A DNA stretch of 64,000 nucleotides from Gp6-AA40 sp036802945 (GCA_036802945.1 DAIRVG010000014.1:3754-67753); one strand, 5' to 3'; positions 50,734 through 59,347 are shown, numbered from the stretch's first letter. The notes: generated by a model not told the origin, from the letters alone. Numbers and translations are program-made.

Positions 50734-51789
50734 ATGCGCAACAACACCCTCATCGTGATCGGCGTGATCGGCGTGTTTGGTCTGGGCGGGGCCGTGACGC
50801 ACAGTCAGCAGGCGGGGCGAAATGGAGCGGCGGCTGCCCAGCCCCCGGCCCAGGGAAGAGGAGCGGCGCCGCCGGTGCCGGACTTGCCTGTCGGCAAGAC
50901 CGCCTTTTGGACCAGCGACGATATCCAGGCGCGGTGGAAGGACAACGAGGCCAACAAGCGCATCAACTCGCGGCTGTTCAACGGCCCTACGAACATCAGC
51001 GCGAACGTCCGGATCGTGTTGCCCGGCGATCCTCCGGTGACGCATGAGACCACGGCCGACCTCTGGATCGTGACCGAGGGAACGGCGATAGCCAGGACTG
51101 ACGGCCAGATCGTCGACAGCAACGGCACCAAATCAGTTCGGAACGGTGTTCAACGTCCGGTGAGTCCGGGCGACATCCTGTATGTTCCGCCTGGCGTGCC
51201 CCACCACTTCACGGACATGAAGGGCTTCAGGGCATGGCTGATGCGCTTCGACACGGTCGGATTGGTCCGGACGCAGCCGGCACCAGCGGCTGCCGCGCCA
51301 GCAGGGCGAGGTGCAGCGGCTGCCGAACCCGCGGGAAGAGGAGGACGAGGAGGAGCCGCTGCGGCGCCACCGGTGCCGGACTTGCCGGCCGACAAGACAC
51401 TCTTCTGGAAGAGCGCGGACATTCAGGCCCGATGGAAAGACAACGAGGTCAACAAGCGCATCAATTCCCGGCTGTACAACGGACCGGCGAACATCAGCAT
51501 GAACGTCCGAATTGTGTTGGATGGCGACCCACCCGCGACGCACGAGGACACGGCCGATCTCTGGCTGGTGACAGAAGGAACGGCGACGGCGCGGACCGAC
51601 GGCGAGATCGTTCAGGCGAACGGTAAGGGCACGATTCGGAACGGCGTCCAACGTCCGGTTCACCCAGGCGATCTTCTTTACGTGCCGCCGGGTGTGCCTC
51701 ACCATTTCACAGACATGAAGGGTTTCAGAGCTTTCCTGATCCGTTACGACGTGGTTGGGTGGAGGCAGAGTCAGCCCGCAGGCCAATGA
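50734..51789 (+). CDS. Exported bicupin protein with internal duplication
   Basis: 351 aa from the ATG at 50734; upstream codons lack family character. Signal or anchor segment NNTLIVIGVIGVFGLGGAVT. Two nearly identical cupin domains of about 120 aa follow: each has FW then IQARWKDNE, NKRINSRL, NGP, NVRIVL and ADLW, and ends with VRNGVQRPV or IRNGVQRPV, LYVPPGVPHHFTDMKGFRA. A low-complexity linker (Ala-Pro-Gly-Arg) joins them. The typical HxH of cupin motif 1 is reduced to single His residues (PVTHET, PATHED), while motif 2 has PHHFTD. The duplication is recent, as identity is high at both DNA and protein level. Flanked by two copies of a long inverted repeat. Confidence 0.85.
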   Translation: MRNNTLIVIGVIGVFGLGGAVTHSQQAGRNGAAAAQPPAQGRGAAPPVPDLPVGKTAFWTSDDIQARWKDNEANKRINSRLFNGPTNISANVRIVLPGDPPVTHETTADLWIVTEGTAIARTDGQIVDSNGTKSVRNGVQRPVSPGDILYVPPGVPHHFTDMKGFRAWLMRFDTVGLVRTQPAPAAAAPAGRGAAAAEPAGRGGRGGAAAAPPVPDLPADKTLFWKSADIQARWKDNEVNKRINSRLYNGPANISMNVRIVLDGDPPATHEDTADLWLVTEGTATARTDGEIVQANGKGTIRNGVQRPVHPGDLLYVPPGVPHHFTDMKGFRAFLIRYDVVGWRQSQPAGQ

Positions 51790-51800
51790 GTTAGCAGCTC

Positions 51801-51981
51801 TCGTTCACGCTTCTGGGTTCTCGCTTCTGGGTTCGTGTTCAAGTTCGGTGCTGCGTTCGAGGTTCTTAGTTCCGGGTTCGAAGGAGGGCGCGTGGAGCGC
51901 GAACACCGCACCGCGAAGCGCGAACTTCGAACCGAAGCTGAACACGAACGGAGAAGCAAGAACAGAGAAGCGTGAACGACG
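51801..51981. repeat. Long GTTC/GAAC inverted repeat, downstream copy
   Basis: CGTTCACGCTTCTGGGTTCT (51802) is complementary to AGAGAAGCGTGAACG at 51965-51979, with a stem of nearly 60 bp. Direct repeat of 50464-50673. The right end overlaps the 3' edge of the next gene. Confidence 0.92.
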
Positions 51982-52347
51982 CTACGGCTCGAAGCGCCTG
52001 CCTTGCTTGCACAACCAAGCTTCGAGCCGTTTGGTACAGTCGCAGCTACAGCACGCCCATGACTCTGTGCCGTTCTCGTCGCGGCACTGGCTCCGCGCGT
52101 GCGCGTCCTTGATGCTGTCGAACTGAAAAAATTCCTCCCAGTACGGCCGCTCTTCCTGCAGCGGCGTCGCGCAGAAGCACGTTTCAACCCATTTCACGCG
52201 CCCATCAGCCAGCTCGCGCGCCTGCGACATGTCGCGCTGGTATTCGTCGCCCGCGACGGAGCCATCGCCAAGAGAACCGTCCTCGATCGCGTGTCTCAAC
52301 GCGTCACGCTGACCAGACTTGACTCGCGCAGTAACCAGATATCTCAT
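51982..52347 (-). CDS. Cys-rich small protein of unknown function
   Basis: 121 aa. N-terminal half: RYLVTARVKSGQRDALRHAI, a ferredoxin-like or dimeric alpha-beta pattern. Then WVETCFCATPLQEERPYWEE, a C-terminal SWACCSCDCTKRLEAWL and a final CKQG. Eight cysteines in the second half (C-F-C, C-R-D, CC-S-C-D-C, C) suggest a metal or cluster site. I do not recognise the family. Its stop lies at the edge of the 51801 repeat. Upstream of it lie heptad repeats and pdxH, same strand. Confidence 0.7.
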   Translation of the reverse strand: MRYLVTARVKSGQRDALRHAIEDGSLGDGSVAGDEYQRDMSQARELADGRVKWVETCFCATPLQEERPYWEEFFQFDSIKDAHARSQCRDENGTESWACCSCDCTKRLEAWLCKQGRRFEP

Positions 52348-52433
52348 CGGGGATTCGGGATTAGGGATTCGAGATTCGACATCGTTGGGATTTCTTGGGA
52401 TTTGGATCTTGGGATTTGGGATTTGGGATTTTC
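52348..52433. repeat. GGGATTC then GGGATTT heptad arrays
   Basis: GGGATTCGGGATTAGGGATT followed by TTGGGATTTGGGATTTGGG, two heptad families side by side in the spacer between pdxH and the Cys-rich gene. Confidence 0.88.
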
Positions 52434-53069
52434 TTAAGGAGCCAGCCGCTCACGTCGCCATTCGCCGTCGTCCAGCTTGACGTAGCGCAATCGATCGTGG
52501 AGCCGACTGACCCGCCCCTGCCAGAACTCGAATTCGTCGGGGACGACGCGGTAGCCGCCCCACCAGTCCGGCCGCGGAACGGGGCCGTCACCGTACGTCC
52601 GTTTCGCGCGCTCAAATGCCTCTTCGAGCGCATCACGGCTCTCGATTCTTTCGCTCTGGCGCGACGCGTAGACGCTCAACCGGCTGTCGGGTGGACGCGT
52701 CTCGAAGTAGGCGTCAGAGTCCGCGGGGCTGACACGCTCGACCGCGCCATCGATCCGCACCTGGCGCTCGAGCGACCCCCAGTAGAAGAGCAGGCTCGCC
52801 CGTCCTGTGGCTTCCATCTCATTCGCCTTGCGGCTCTGGTAGTTCGTGTAGAAGACGAACCCGCGGTCGTCCATCGCCTTGAGCAGGACCGTTCGCACCG
52901 ACGGTCGCCCGCCCGGCGTGGCCGTCGCGAGCGCCATGGCGGTCGGGTCGGCTTCGATATCGCGCACATGTTCGAACCACACGGAGAACTGGCGCATCGG
53001 ATTGGGATCCGAATGCGCTTCGCTCAAAGGCTCACCGAGATATTCGCGTCGAATGTCGGCAAGAGACAT
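52434..53069 (-). CDS. pdxH: Pyridoxamine 5'-phosphate oxidase
   Basis: 211 aa. FMN-dependent enzyme oxidising pyridoxamine or pyridoxine phosphate to pyridoxal phosphate, last step of vitamin B6 synthesis. Typical motifs: PNPMRQFSVWFEHV, RPSVRTVLLKAMDDRGFVFY TNYQSRKANEM, WGSLERQVRIDGAVERV, and C-terminal PDWWGGYRVVPDEFEFWQGR with LHDRLRY. Length is standard. Lies 6 bp downstream of clpA and is likely the tail of that transcript, an arrangement with no obvious functional link. Confidence 0.96.
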   Translation of the reverse strand: MSLADIRREYLGEPLSEAHSDPNPMRQFSVWFEHVRDIEADPTAMALATATPGGRPSVRTVLLKAMDDRGFVFYTNYQSRKANEMEATGRASLLFYWGSLERQVRIDGAVERVSPADSDAYFETRPPDSRLSVYASRQSERIESRDALEEAFERAKRTYGDGPVPRPDWWGGYRVVPDEFEFWQGRVSRLHDRLRYVKLDDGEWRRERLAP

Positions 53070-53075
53070 GAGTTT

Positions 53076-55319
53076 CTACGAATTGGTGACGACCTGCAGC
53101 TCGCCGTTGTCCACGATGATTCGCGCGGTGCCGCCTTCCGCGAGCGCACCGAAAAGCATCGCTTCCGACAGCGGCTTCTTCACCTTGCGCTCGATGAGCC
53201 GTGCCATCGGCCTCGCGCCAAATGCCCGATCGAACCCCGAGGCGGCAAGCCACGCGCGCGCCAGCAGATCGAGCTCGATCGTCACGCCCCTGGCGGCCAC
53301 CAGCGCACGCAGTTCGTCGATCTGCTTGTCGACCACGCGCTCGATCTCCGCCGGCCCAAGCGCGTTGAAGTGCACGATTGCGTCGAGCCGGTTTCGGAAT
53401 TCCGGGGAGAACATCTTTTCCAGCGCGCCGCGCGACGAGACGCCCTGTCCGCCCGTCTCGCCGAATCCGAGGCGGCGATCGGAGAGATCCCGTGCGCCGG
53501 CGTTGGTCGTCATGATCAGGATCACGTGACGGAAGTCCGCCTTGCGGCCGTGCGAGTCGGTGAGCGTCGCATGGTCCATGACCTGGAGCAGGATGCTGAC
53601 CATGTCCGGGTGCGCCTTCTCGACCTCGTCCAGCAGCAGCACCGCGTGCGGTGACTTGCGGATCGCGTCGATCAGCAGCCCGCCCTCCTCGAACCCGATG
53701 TACCCCGGCGGCGCGCCAATCAGCCGCGAGACGGCATGCTTCTCCATGTACTCGGACATGTCGTAGCGGAGGAAGTCGATCCCCAGAATGCGCGCAAGCT
53801 GGCGCGCAAGCTCGGTCTTGCCGACGCCTGTCGGTCCGGCGAACAGGAAGTTTCCGATCGGCTTCTCGGGCGACCGCAATCCCGATCGTGACAGCTTGAT
53901 CGCGGACGCGACCTCGTCAATCGCGCTTTCCTGCCCGAAGATGACCAGCTTCAGGTGCTTGTCGAGCGTCGCGAGCGCCGCGCGATCGTCGCTCGACACC
54001 GCCTGCACGGGGACACGCGCCATCCGCGCGACGATCCTTTCGATCTGCGCGGGCCCAATCGCGGCGACACGCTGATCGGCAGGCAGGAGCTTCTGCGACG
54101 CCCCTGCTTCGTCCAGGACGTCGATGGCTTTGTCCGGCAGGTGCAGGTCCTTCAAGTGCTTCGCCGAGAGCGTCACGGCCGCAGCGAGCGCTTCGTCCGT
54201 GTAGCGCACGCCGTGATGCGCTTCGTACGGAGGCCGCAGGCCCTTGAGGATCTCGAGCGCCTCTTCCTCCGATGGCTCCAGCACGTCAATCTTCTGAAAG
54301 CGGCGCGACAAGGCGCGATCGCGATCGAACGACTGTTTCACATCGTTGAAGGTCGTCGAGCCGATGCAGCGCAGCGTGCCGTTGGCAAGCGCGGGCTTCA
54401 GCAGGTTGCCGGCGTCCATCGCACCGCCTGACGCGGCGCCGGCGCCAACGAGCGAATGGATCTCGTCGATGAACAGGATGGCGTTCGGCTCCTTCTCCAG
54501 ACGATCGAGCACCTGTTTCACGCGCTCCTCGAAGTCGCCGCGATAGCGGGTCCCGGCGATCAGCGCTCCGAGATCGAGGGCAAAGACCTTCGAGTCGCGA
54601 AGCACGTCCGGCACCTGGCCCTGCTGGATGCGCAGCGCGAGCCCTTCCGCGAGCGCCGTCTTTCCGACGCCCGGTTCACCGACCAGCAGCGGGTTGTTCT
54701 TCCGGCGGCGGCACAGGACCTGGATCATGCGCTCCAGTTCGAGCTCGCGGCCGATCAACGGATCGATCTGCCCCGCGGCAGCGCGCGCGACCAGATCGGT
54801 GGCGTACGCTTCGAGCGGATCGGTCGACGGCGGCCCGGCGGGGCCAGCCTCGCCCGGTTGGGGCACCGTCTGGCCTCGGCCGCCGTGCGAGATCACCCGC
54901 AGGAGCGTCAGTCGATCGAGCCCCTGGCTTTGCAGGAAGAACGCGGCGTGACTTTCCTGCTCCTGCAGCATGAAAACGAGCAGGCTTCCGCTATCAACCT
55001 GCTTTGCGCTCGACACCGCCGCGTGCACGACGGCCTGTTGAACGACGCGATCAAATCCGACGGACGGCTCAGGCTCGACCGAACCGGGCGCTGGAACCGG
55101 CGTGAACGCTTTTGCCAGCACGTCGTCGACCTGCTTGCGAAGCGCATCGAGGTTGACGCCGCACGTCGCCAGCAGCCCCCGCGCCTGCGGTTCGTCGGTG
55201 AGCGCGCGCAGCAGATGCTCGAGGCCGACGGTGTCGTGCCGCCGGTCGCTCGCCAGGCGGAAGGCGCGCTGAATGGTTTCGAGGGTTTCGGGCGCAAAGG
55301 GAACTGGAGGCTTGCTCAT
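53076..55319 (-). CDS. clpA: ATP-dependent Clp protease ATP-binding subunit ClpA
   Basis: 747 aa. N-domain (LASDRRHDTVGLEHLLRALT), then two AAA+ modules: Walker A GEPGVGKTALAEG with Walker B ILFIDEIHSLVGAG, and Walker A GPTGVGKTELARQ with Walker B VLLLDEVEKAHPD. DRRLGFGETGG near the C-terminal part fits the ClpP-docking loop (LGF instead of IGL). No M-domain, so ClpA rather than ClpB/ClpC. It unfolds substrates delivered by ClpS and feeds them to ClpP. clpP is not in the window. Directly follows clpS (4 bp apart). Confidence 0.95.
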   Translation of the reverse strand: MSKPPVPFAPETLETIQRAFRLASDRRHDTVGLEHLLRALTDEPQARGLLATCGVNLDALRKQVDDVLAKAFTPVPAPGSVEPEPSVGFDRVVQQAVVHAAVSSAKQVDSGSLLVFMLQEQESHAAFFLQSQGLDRLTLLRVISHGGRGQTVPQPGEAGPAGPPSTDPLEAYATDLVARAAAGQIDPLIGRELELERMIQVLCRRRKNNPLLVGEPGVGKTALAEGLALRIQQGQVPDVLRDSKVFALDLGALIAGTRYRGDFEERVKQVLDRLEKEPNAILFIDEIHSLVGAGAASGGAMDAGNLLKPALANGTLRCIGSTTFNDVKQSFDRDRALSRRFQKIDVLEPSEEEALEILKGLRPPYEAHHGVRYTDEALAAAVTLSAKHLKDLHLPDKAIDVLDEAGASQKLLPADQRVAAIGPAQIERIVARMARVPVQAVSSDDRAALATLDKHLKLVIFGQESAIDEVASAIKLSRSGLRSPEKPIGNFLFAGPTGVGKTELARQLARILGIDFLRYDMSEYMEKHAVSRLIGAPPGYIGFEEGGLLIDAIRKSPHAVLLLDEVEKAHPDMVSILLQVMDHATLTDSHGRKADFRHVILIMTTNAGARDLSDRRLGFGETGGQGVSSRGALEKMFSPEFRNRLDAIVHFNALGPAEIERVVDKQIDELRALVAARGVTIELDLLARAWLAASGFDRAFGARPMARLIERKVKKPLSEAMLFGALAEGGTARIIVDNGELQVVTNS

Positions 55320-55323
55320 ATGG

Positions 55324-55656
55324 CTATGACTCTTTGCCCTCGGGTTCAGGTTCCATCGTCACCAGTAGCGGGAACTCGTGTTCTTCAGCGAGCTGCTTCG
55401 TGGCCTTGACCTTGGTTTCGGCAATATCGTGGGTGTAGATGCCGGCGAGCCCCATCCCGGACTGGTGGACGCTCATCATGATCGTGAACGCCTCGCCGCG
55501 CGGCTTGTTGAAGATCGTCTCGAGAATCCAGACGACGAAATCCTGGGTGGTGTAGTCGTCATTGTGCAGGAGCACGCGCCACAGGCGCGGACGCTGGAGC
55601 TTCTGCTCCTGGCGCGGTTCGGTGACGGTGGATTCCTTCGAAAACGGCTCACTCAT
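55324..55656 (-). CDS. clpS: ClpS adaptor protein
   Basis: 110 aa. N-recognin that binds substrates with Leu, Phe, Trp or Tyr at the N-terminus and hands them to ClpA. Substrate-pocket and core motifs: RVLLHNDDYTTQDFVVWIL, MMSVHQSGMGLAGIYTHDIA, ETKVKATKQLAEEHEFPLLV. A disordered N-terminal tail of about 25 residues, rich in Glu and Gln, matches its role in engaging ClpA. Between aat and clpA in one minus-strand run; together they form the N-end-rule pathway. Confidence 0.96.
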   Translation of the reverse strand: MSEPFSKESTVTEPRQEQKLQRPRLWRVLLHNDDYTTQDFVVWILETIFNKPRGEAFTIMMSVHQSGMGLAGIYTHDIAETKVKATKQLAEEHEFPLLVTMEPEPEGKES

Positions 55657-55681
55657 TCCTTACTGGACACTTCCATTCTAC

Positions 55682-56386
55682 TCAGAGGTCCCGCATCAGA
55701 TCGTCCTCGATCACCCAGGGCAAAGGCACAGGCGGCAGCGCAATCCCGCGCTCGAGGCGCCGCAGAAAATCTGCGCGCGGAACCTCACGTGCGCCGAGCG
55801 AGGCAAGGTGTTCCGTCGACATCTGGCAGTCGATCAGCTCGAACTGCCATCGGTCCAGTTGGCGCGCGAGCCAGGACACCGCGACTTTGGACGCATTGCT
55901 CCGGCGGGTAAACATCGACTCCCCGTAGAAAATCCGGCCGACAGCCACCCCGTAAAGGCCTCCCGCGAGCTGGCCGTCGGCCCAGGCTTCCACCGAGTGC
56001 GCATGGCCGAGCTCGGCCATGCGCGTGTACGCCCGCATCATGTCAGCGGTGATCCAGGTGCCGTCCTGCTTGTCCCTCGGGCCGGCGCAGCCTTCCATCA
56101 CGCTCTGGAACGCCCGATCGAACGTGACGGTGAACTCCTGGGACCGGATCGTGCGACGGAGCGATCTGGACAGGTGCAGCTCGCCCGGAAGGAGCACCAT
56201 GCGCGGATCAGGGCTCCACCACAGCACCGGATCCTCGTCGTTGAACCACGGGAAGATCCCGCGCGCGTACGCATCGAGCAGCCGCGCAGGCGAAAGATCC
56301 CCGCCAGCCGCCAGCAACCCGTTCGGCTCGACGAGCGCCTGTTCGACAGGAGGAAACGGATCTCGGAGACCCAGCCACGGAATCAC
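55682..56386 (-). CDS. aat: Leucyl/phenylalanyl-tRNA-protein transferase
   Basis: 234 aa from a GTG. Adds Leu or Phe from aminoacyl-tRNA to the N-terminus of proteins starting with Arg or Lys, making ClpS substrates. Conserved: LLAAGGDLSPARLLDAYARG, FPWFNDEDPVLWWSPDPRMV, and the active-site region VGRIFYGESMFTRRSNASKV, then LIDCQMSTEHLASLGAR. Length is typical. 25 bp upstream of clpS, so the same operon. Role in this organism is inferred from homology. Confidence 0.95.
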   Translation of the reverse strand: MIPWLGLRDPFPPVEQALVEPNGLLAAGGDLSPARLLDAYARGIFPWFNDEDPVLWWSPDPRMVLLPGELHLSRSLRRTIRSQEFTVTFDRAFQSVMEGCAGPRDKQDGTWITADMMRAYTRMAELGHAHSVEAWADGQLAGGLYGVAVGRIFYGESMFTRRSNASKVAVSWLARQLDRWQFELIDCQMSTEHLASLGAREVPRADFLRRLERGIALPPVPLPWVIEDDLMRDL

Positions 56387-56426
56387 TCACGCTGCTCCAT
56401 CTATGAATCTATGATCGATGATCTAA

Positions 56427-56490
56427 ACCACGAAGACACGAGGCCAACTATTTCTTCGTGTATTTCGCGCCCTTCGTAGTGATTCGTTGA
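56427..56490. repeat. CACGAAG-family hairpin
   Basis: AACCACGAAGACACGAGG faces TTTCTTCGTGTATTTCGC and CTTCGTAGTGATTCG. Between the divergent aat and gluQ genes, in the place of both promoters. Confidence 0.82.
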
Positions 56491-56524
56491 CAGCGATCCC
56501 AAATTTCAGATCGGCAACGTCCAG

Positions 56525-57310
56525 ATGGTGACGCGGTTTGCCCCCTCGCCCACTGGTTATCTGCACATCGGCCACGTCGTCAACGCGATCTACGTGTGGC
56601 GCACGGCGCGCGAGGCGGGCGGGCGGGTGCTGCTGCGCATCGAAGATCACGATCGCGTCAGATGCCGACCCGAATACGAAGTGGCGATCCTCGAGGATCT
56701 CGAGTGGCTTGGGTTCGAGCCGGATGAGGGGGTGCGGCCATTGCTGCGGCAAAGCGACCGCGCACATCTCTACGAAGAGGCGCTCGTCCGGCTTCGGACG
56801 ACGCATCACGTGTACGCATGCGATTGCTCGCGAAAGCAGATCGGGGGCGAACGGTATGACGGCCGTTGCCGAGAGCGGCGACTTGCGGACGAACATGGAC
56901 GCGGCGTCCGCGTACGTATCGAGCCGGGATCTGAAATTTTCGAAGATCTGCTGCTTGGTGCGATCGAGCAAACTCCGGCCGATCAGTGCGGCGACCTCCT
57001 TCTTCGCGACAGGAACGGACAGTGGACGTACCAATTCGCGGCGACTGTCGACGACATGCTCCAAGGGGTTACTCACATCATCCGGGGCGCGGACCTCCTC
57101 AGCTCAACCGCGCGTCAGCTTCGACTCGCCCGCATGCTTGGTCGCAGGGATACTCCTCTTTATCTTCATCACCCGCTCGTCTTGAAGCCGAACGGAGAAA
57201 AACTCAGCAAGAGTGCCGCGGATACTGGAGTGCGAGAGTTACGTCGGGCGGGAATGAGCGCCGCGGATGTAATCGCCCTGGCGACCGAGAGGGCAGGTCT
57301 CAGTAAATAG
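56525..57310 (+). CDS. gluQ: Glutamyl-Q tRNA(Asp) synthetase
   Basis: 261 aa from the ATG at 56525. A shortened GluRS catalytic domain without anticodon-binding part, which glutamylates the queuosine base of tRNA(Asp). Motifs: RFAPSPTGYLHIGHVVNAIY (HIGH type), a zinc site (YACDCSRKQIGGERYDGRC), TYQFAATVDDMLQGVTHIIR GADLL, and KPNGEKLSKSAADT (KMSKS type). Length fits GluQ-RS. Divergent from aat. Queuosine biosynthesis genes are not in view. Confidence 0.95.
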   Translation: MVTRFAPSPTGYLHIGHVVNAIYVWRTAREAGGRVLLRIEDHDRVRCRPEYEVAILEDLEWLGFEPDEGVRPLLRQSDRAHLYEEALVRLRTTHHVYACDCSRKQIGGERYDGRCRERRLADEHGRGVRVRIEPGSEIFEDLLLGAIEQTPADQCGDLLLRDRNGQWTYQFAATVDDMLQGVTHIIRGADLLSSTARQLRLARMLGRRDTPLYLHHPLVLKPNGEKLSKSAADTGVRELRRAGMSAADVIALATERAGLSK

Positions 57311-57315
57311 CTGCT

Positions 57316-57555
57316 TTACACGCGTCTCATGTACTCGCCGCGAGGTGTGTGCACGAGGAAGCCTTCGTTTGTGAGCGTTCGCAATACCCAGGCACATGCA
57401 GGCTCCGGCAGGCCGAACAGACGCTTCGCCTGGTTCAACGTCACGCGCAAAGACGGCATCTCCTCGAATTCGCTGCGGATCCGATTGAGCGTCGCCTGCC
57501 AGACGAGGTCGGGCAGGCGATACGGACTTCGCCGGCGCCAGTTGTGATCGAACAC
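57316..57555 (-). CDS. Winged-helix-like small protein
   Basis: 79 aa from a GTG. Seen: LPDLVWQATLNRIRSEFEEM, SLRVTLNQAKRLFGLPEPAC and RTLTNEGFLVHTPRGEYMR. The alternation of helices with a short beta hairpin (FLVHTPRGEY) matches a winged helix-turn-helix. Similar tiny proteins appear in related genomes in my recollection. It may regulate transcription, but no target is evident. Convergent with gluQ, whose stop is 6 bp away. Confidence 0.65.
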   Translation of the reverse strand: MFDHNWRRRSPYRLPDLVWQATLNRIRSEFEEMPSLRVTLNQAKRLFGLPEPACAWVLRTLTNEGFLVHTPRGEYMRRV

Positions 57556-57592
57556 GTCAAAAACCTTACAAAGCTTCTACTGCCATTCGCGT

Positions 57593-58567
57593 TTATTTCG
57601 TCCTCTTCCCGACGCGAATACGGTCGACGACCTGCGTGACGCCCTCCGCTTCGCCCGCCAGCGTGAGAGCTCGTTGCTTCGCAGCTCTGGTCGGCACGGT
57701 GCCTTCGAGCAGAATGACGCCGTTCTTGGCTGTCACCTGAATGTCGGCGCCCTTCACCAGGCCGTCGGACGAGAGCTTCGTCTGTAGGCGCGTCGTCATC
57801 GCCGTGTCGTCGACCTTGGCTGCCGCCGGCGGTTGCGCGACCGCGCTGGGGGCAGCGGTCAAAGCCGGCGATGGTGCCGCCTCGCTCTGCTCGGTCACCA
57901 CGGTCAGGCTATCTTCAACGCGCTGCACGCCTTCGGCCGAACGCGCCAGCAGGAGCGCCTGAGCGCGTTCGTCGTCGCTGCCGACTTCGCCATGCAGCGT
58001 CACGATCCCGTTGCTGGACGTGACATCGATCCGCCGGCCCTTGATCTTGTCGTCGAGGAAGTACTTCGCCTGAATGCCAGAGGTGATTCGCGCGTCATCT
58101 GTGCGTGGCGTGCTCTCCGGCACCGCTCTTCCTGTCGTGGCGACGGCACCCCCCGTAGCCGCATTCGCCGGGTCCGCCACCGCAACAGGTGCCGCGACCA
58201 TCACGAAGAGCTGGTCGACAACCTGTTTCACGCCGTCGGTGTTCTGGGCGATCGCCACCGCGAGCGAGCGCATGGGCTCGTTCTGGACGCGCCCCTTCAG
58301 CGTCACGACACCATCGCGCGAGGACACATTGATGTCGGTCGCCTTGATCTCACGGTCGGCGACGAACTTCGATTGAATCTTCGTGGTGAGCCACCCGTCG
58401 GCGAGCTCATCGCCAGCCTTTGCTGCGATCTTCTTCGTCTCGCCCTTGATGTCGGACGCGACGTCTTTGGCCGTCTTGTTCGCATCGGCCTTCGTTCCCG
58501 CCCCCTCACAACCGGCCAGGGCGACGGCAAACGCCATCACGCAACACAAGAGCTGAGGTGCTTTCAT
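57593..58567 (-). CDS. Three-BON-domain lipoprotein
   Basis: 324 aa from the ATG at 58567 (GGAGGAG 7 bp upstream). Lipobox in MAFAVALAGCEG. Three BON domains: DGWLTTKIQSKFVADREIKA.. with VTLKGRVQNE; ITSGIQAKYFLDDKIKGRRI.. with VTLHGEVGSD; and MTTRLQTKLSSDGLVKGADI.. with ILLEGTVPTR. Linkers are Ala-Pro rich. BON proteins bind phospholipids and stabilise the envelope under stress. Likely attached to the outer membrane facing the periplasm. Divergent from a second BON protein. Confidence 0.9.
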   Translation of the reverse strand: MKAPQLLCCVMAFAVALAGCEGAGTKADANKTAKDVASDIKGETKKIAAKAGDELADGWLTTKIQSKFVADREIKATDINVSSRDGVVTLKGRVQNEPMRSLAVAIAQNTDGVKQVVDQLFVMVAAPVAVADPANAATGGAVATTGRAVPESTPRTDDARITSGIQAKYFLDDKIKGRRIDVTSSNGIVTLHGEVGSDDERAQALLLARSAEGVQRVEDSLTVVTEQSEAAPSPALTAAPSAVAQPPAAAKVDDTAMTTRLQTKLSSDGLVKGADIQVTAKNGVILLEGTVPTRAAKQRALTLAGEAEGVTQVVDRIRVGKRTK

Positions 58568-58672
58568 GGACTCCTCCACCACCTTCGGGCGTGCAAAATG
58601 AACGCCTGTGGCCACAGCACAGCCGTACACGCTGGTCTGTGCCTTGCTGAACAAAAGCCAGTGGAGAGTCCT

Positions 58673-59347
58673 ATGGCAGACCGTCAGTTGCACGAAGATG
58701 AGTCCGATCCCAGCCGCCGTGAGCTCGACCAGCTCAATTTCGATCATCATCGCGAAGAACGTCATCGCCGGACGGGAAGGTCTGGGGCGAACCACGAGCG
58801 GGGCTCCAGCGACGACCGCGCGCACGGATCCGGCGATTATGGATGGCGCGGCGACGGCAGCTCGTGGGGCTTCTCGAGCGGAAGCCAGGAGTTCGACCGC
58901 CAGGGACACGGCGGCGGGTACGGCGAGGCACGTTATGGCGGGCGCGAGTGGATCGGGACTGAAACGTGGCGGGTTCCCGGACCATTTGCGGGGCGTGGCC
59001 CCCGCGGTTACCAGCGCTCCGACGATCGCATCCGCGAGGAGTTGAACGATCGGCTGACTGCGCACGGTTTCATCGACGCGACAGACATCGAGTGCAGCGT
59101 GCACAACGGCGAAGTGACGCTCAACGGATTCGTCGACAGCCCGGACTCGAAGCGCGCCGCCGAAATTGTGGCGGAGGGGATCCAGGGCGTGCTGCACGAC
59201 GTGCGCAACAATCTCCGAATCCGTTCGCCCGAGAACGCGGAAGGCGTCGGCCCCCCGAACACGGTGCGACCCACCAATCGTCGGTCTCGCGCCAGAACGT
59301 CCGCGCATGCAACTGACGCCGGACGGTCGCGCTCGCGGACGAAGTAG
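58673..59347 (+). CDS. BON-domain protein with glycine/arginine-rich N-terminus
   Basis: 224 aa from the ATG at 58673 (GGAGAG ahead). N-terminal 110 residues are disordered and rich in Gly, Arg, Ser, His and Asp (GSGDYGWRGDGSSWGFSSGS). The BON domain follows: SDDRIREELNDRLTAHGFID, CSVHNGEVTLNGFVDSPDSK and IQGVLHDVRNNLRI. A basic tail (RPTNRRSRARTSAH) ends it. No signal peptide. Similar SWFG-type BON proteins are common in soil bacteria. Divergent from the BON lipoprotein, about 105 bp apart, so they may share control. Confidence 0.85.
   Translation: MADRQLHEDESDPSRRELDQLNFDHHREERHRRTGRSGANHERGSSDDRAHGSGDYGWRGDGSSWGFSSGSQEFDRQGHGGGYGEARYGGREWIGTETWRVPGPFAGRGPRGYQRSDDRIREELNDRLTAHGFIDATDIECSVHNGEVTLNGFVDSPDSKRAAEIVAEGIQGVLHDVRNNLRIRSPENAEGVGPPNTVRPTNRRSRARTSAHATDAGRSRSRTK

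Noticed and set aside
57833..58672. Upstream extension of the BON-domain protein on the plus strand
   Set aside because: It runs antisense through the BON lipoprotein gene. The ATG at 58673 has a ribosome site and starts the family-like part.
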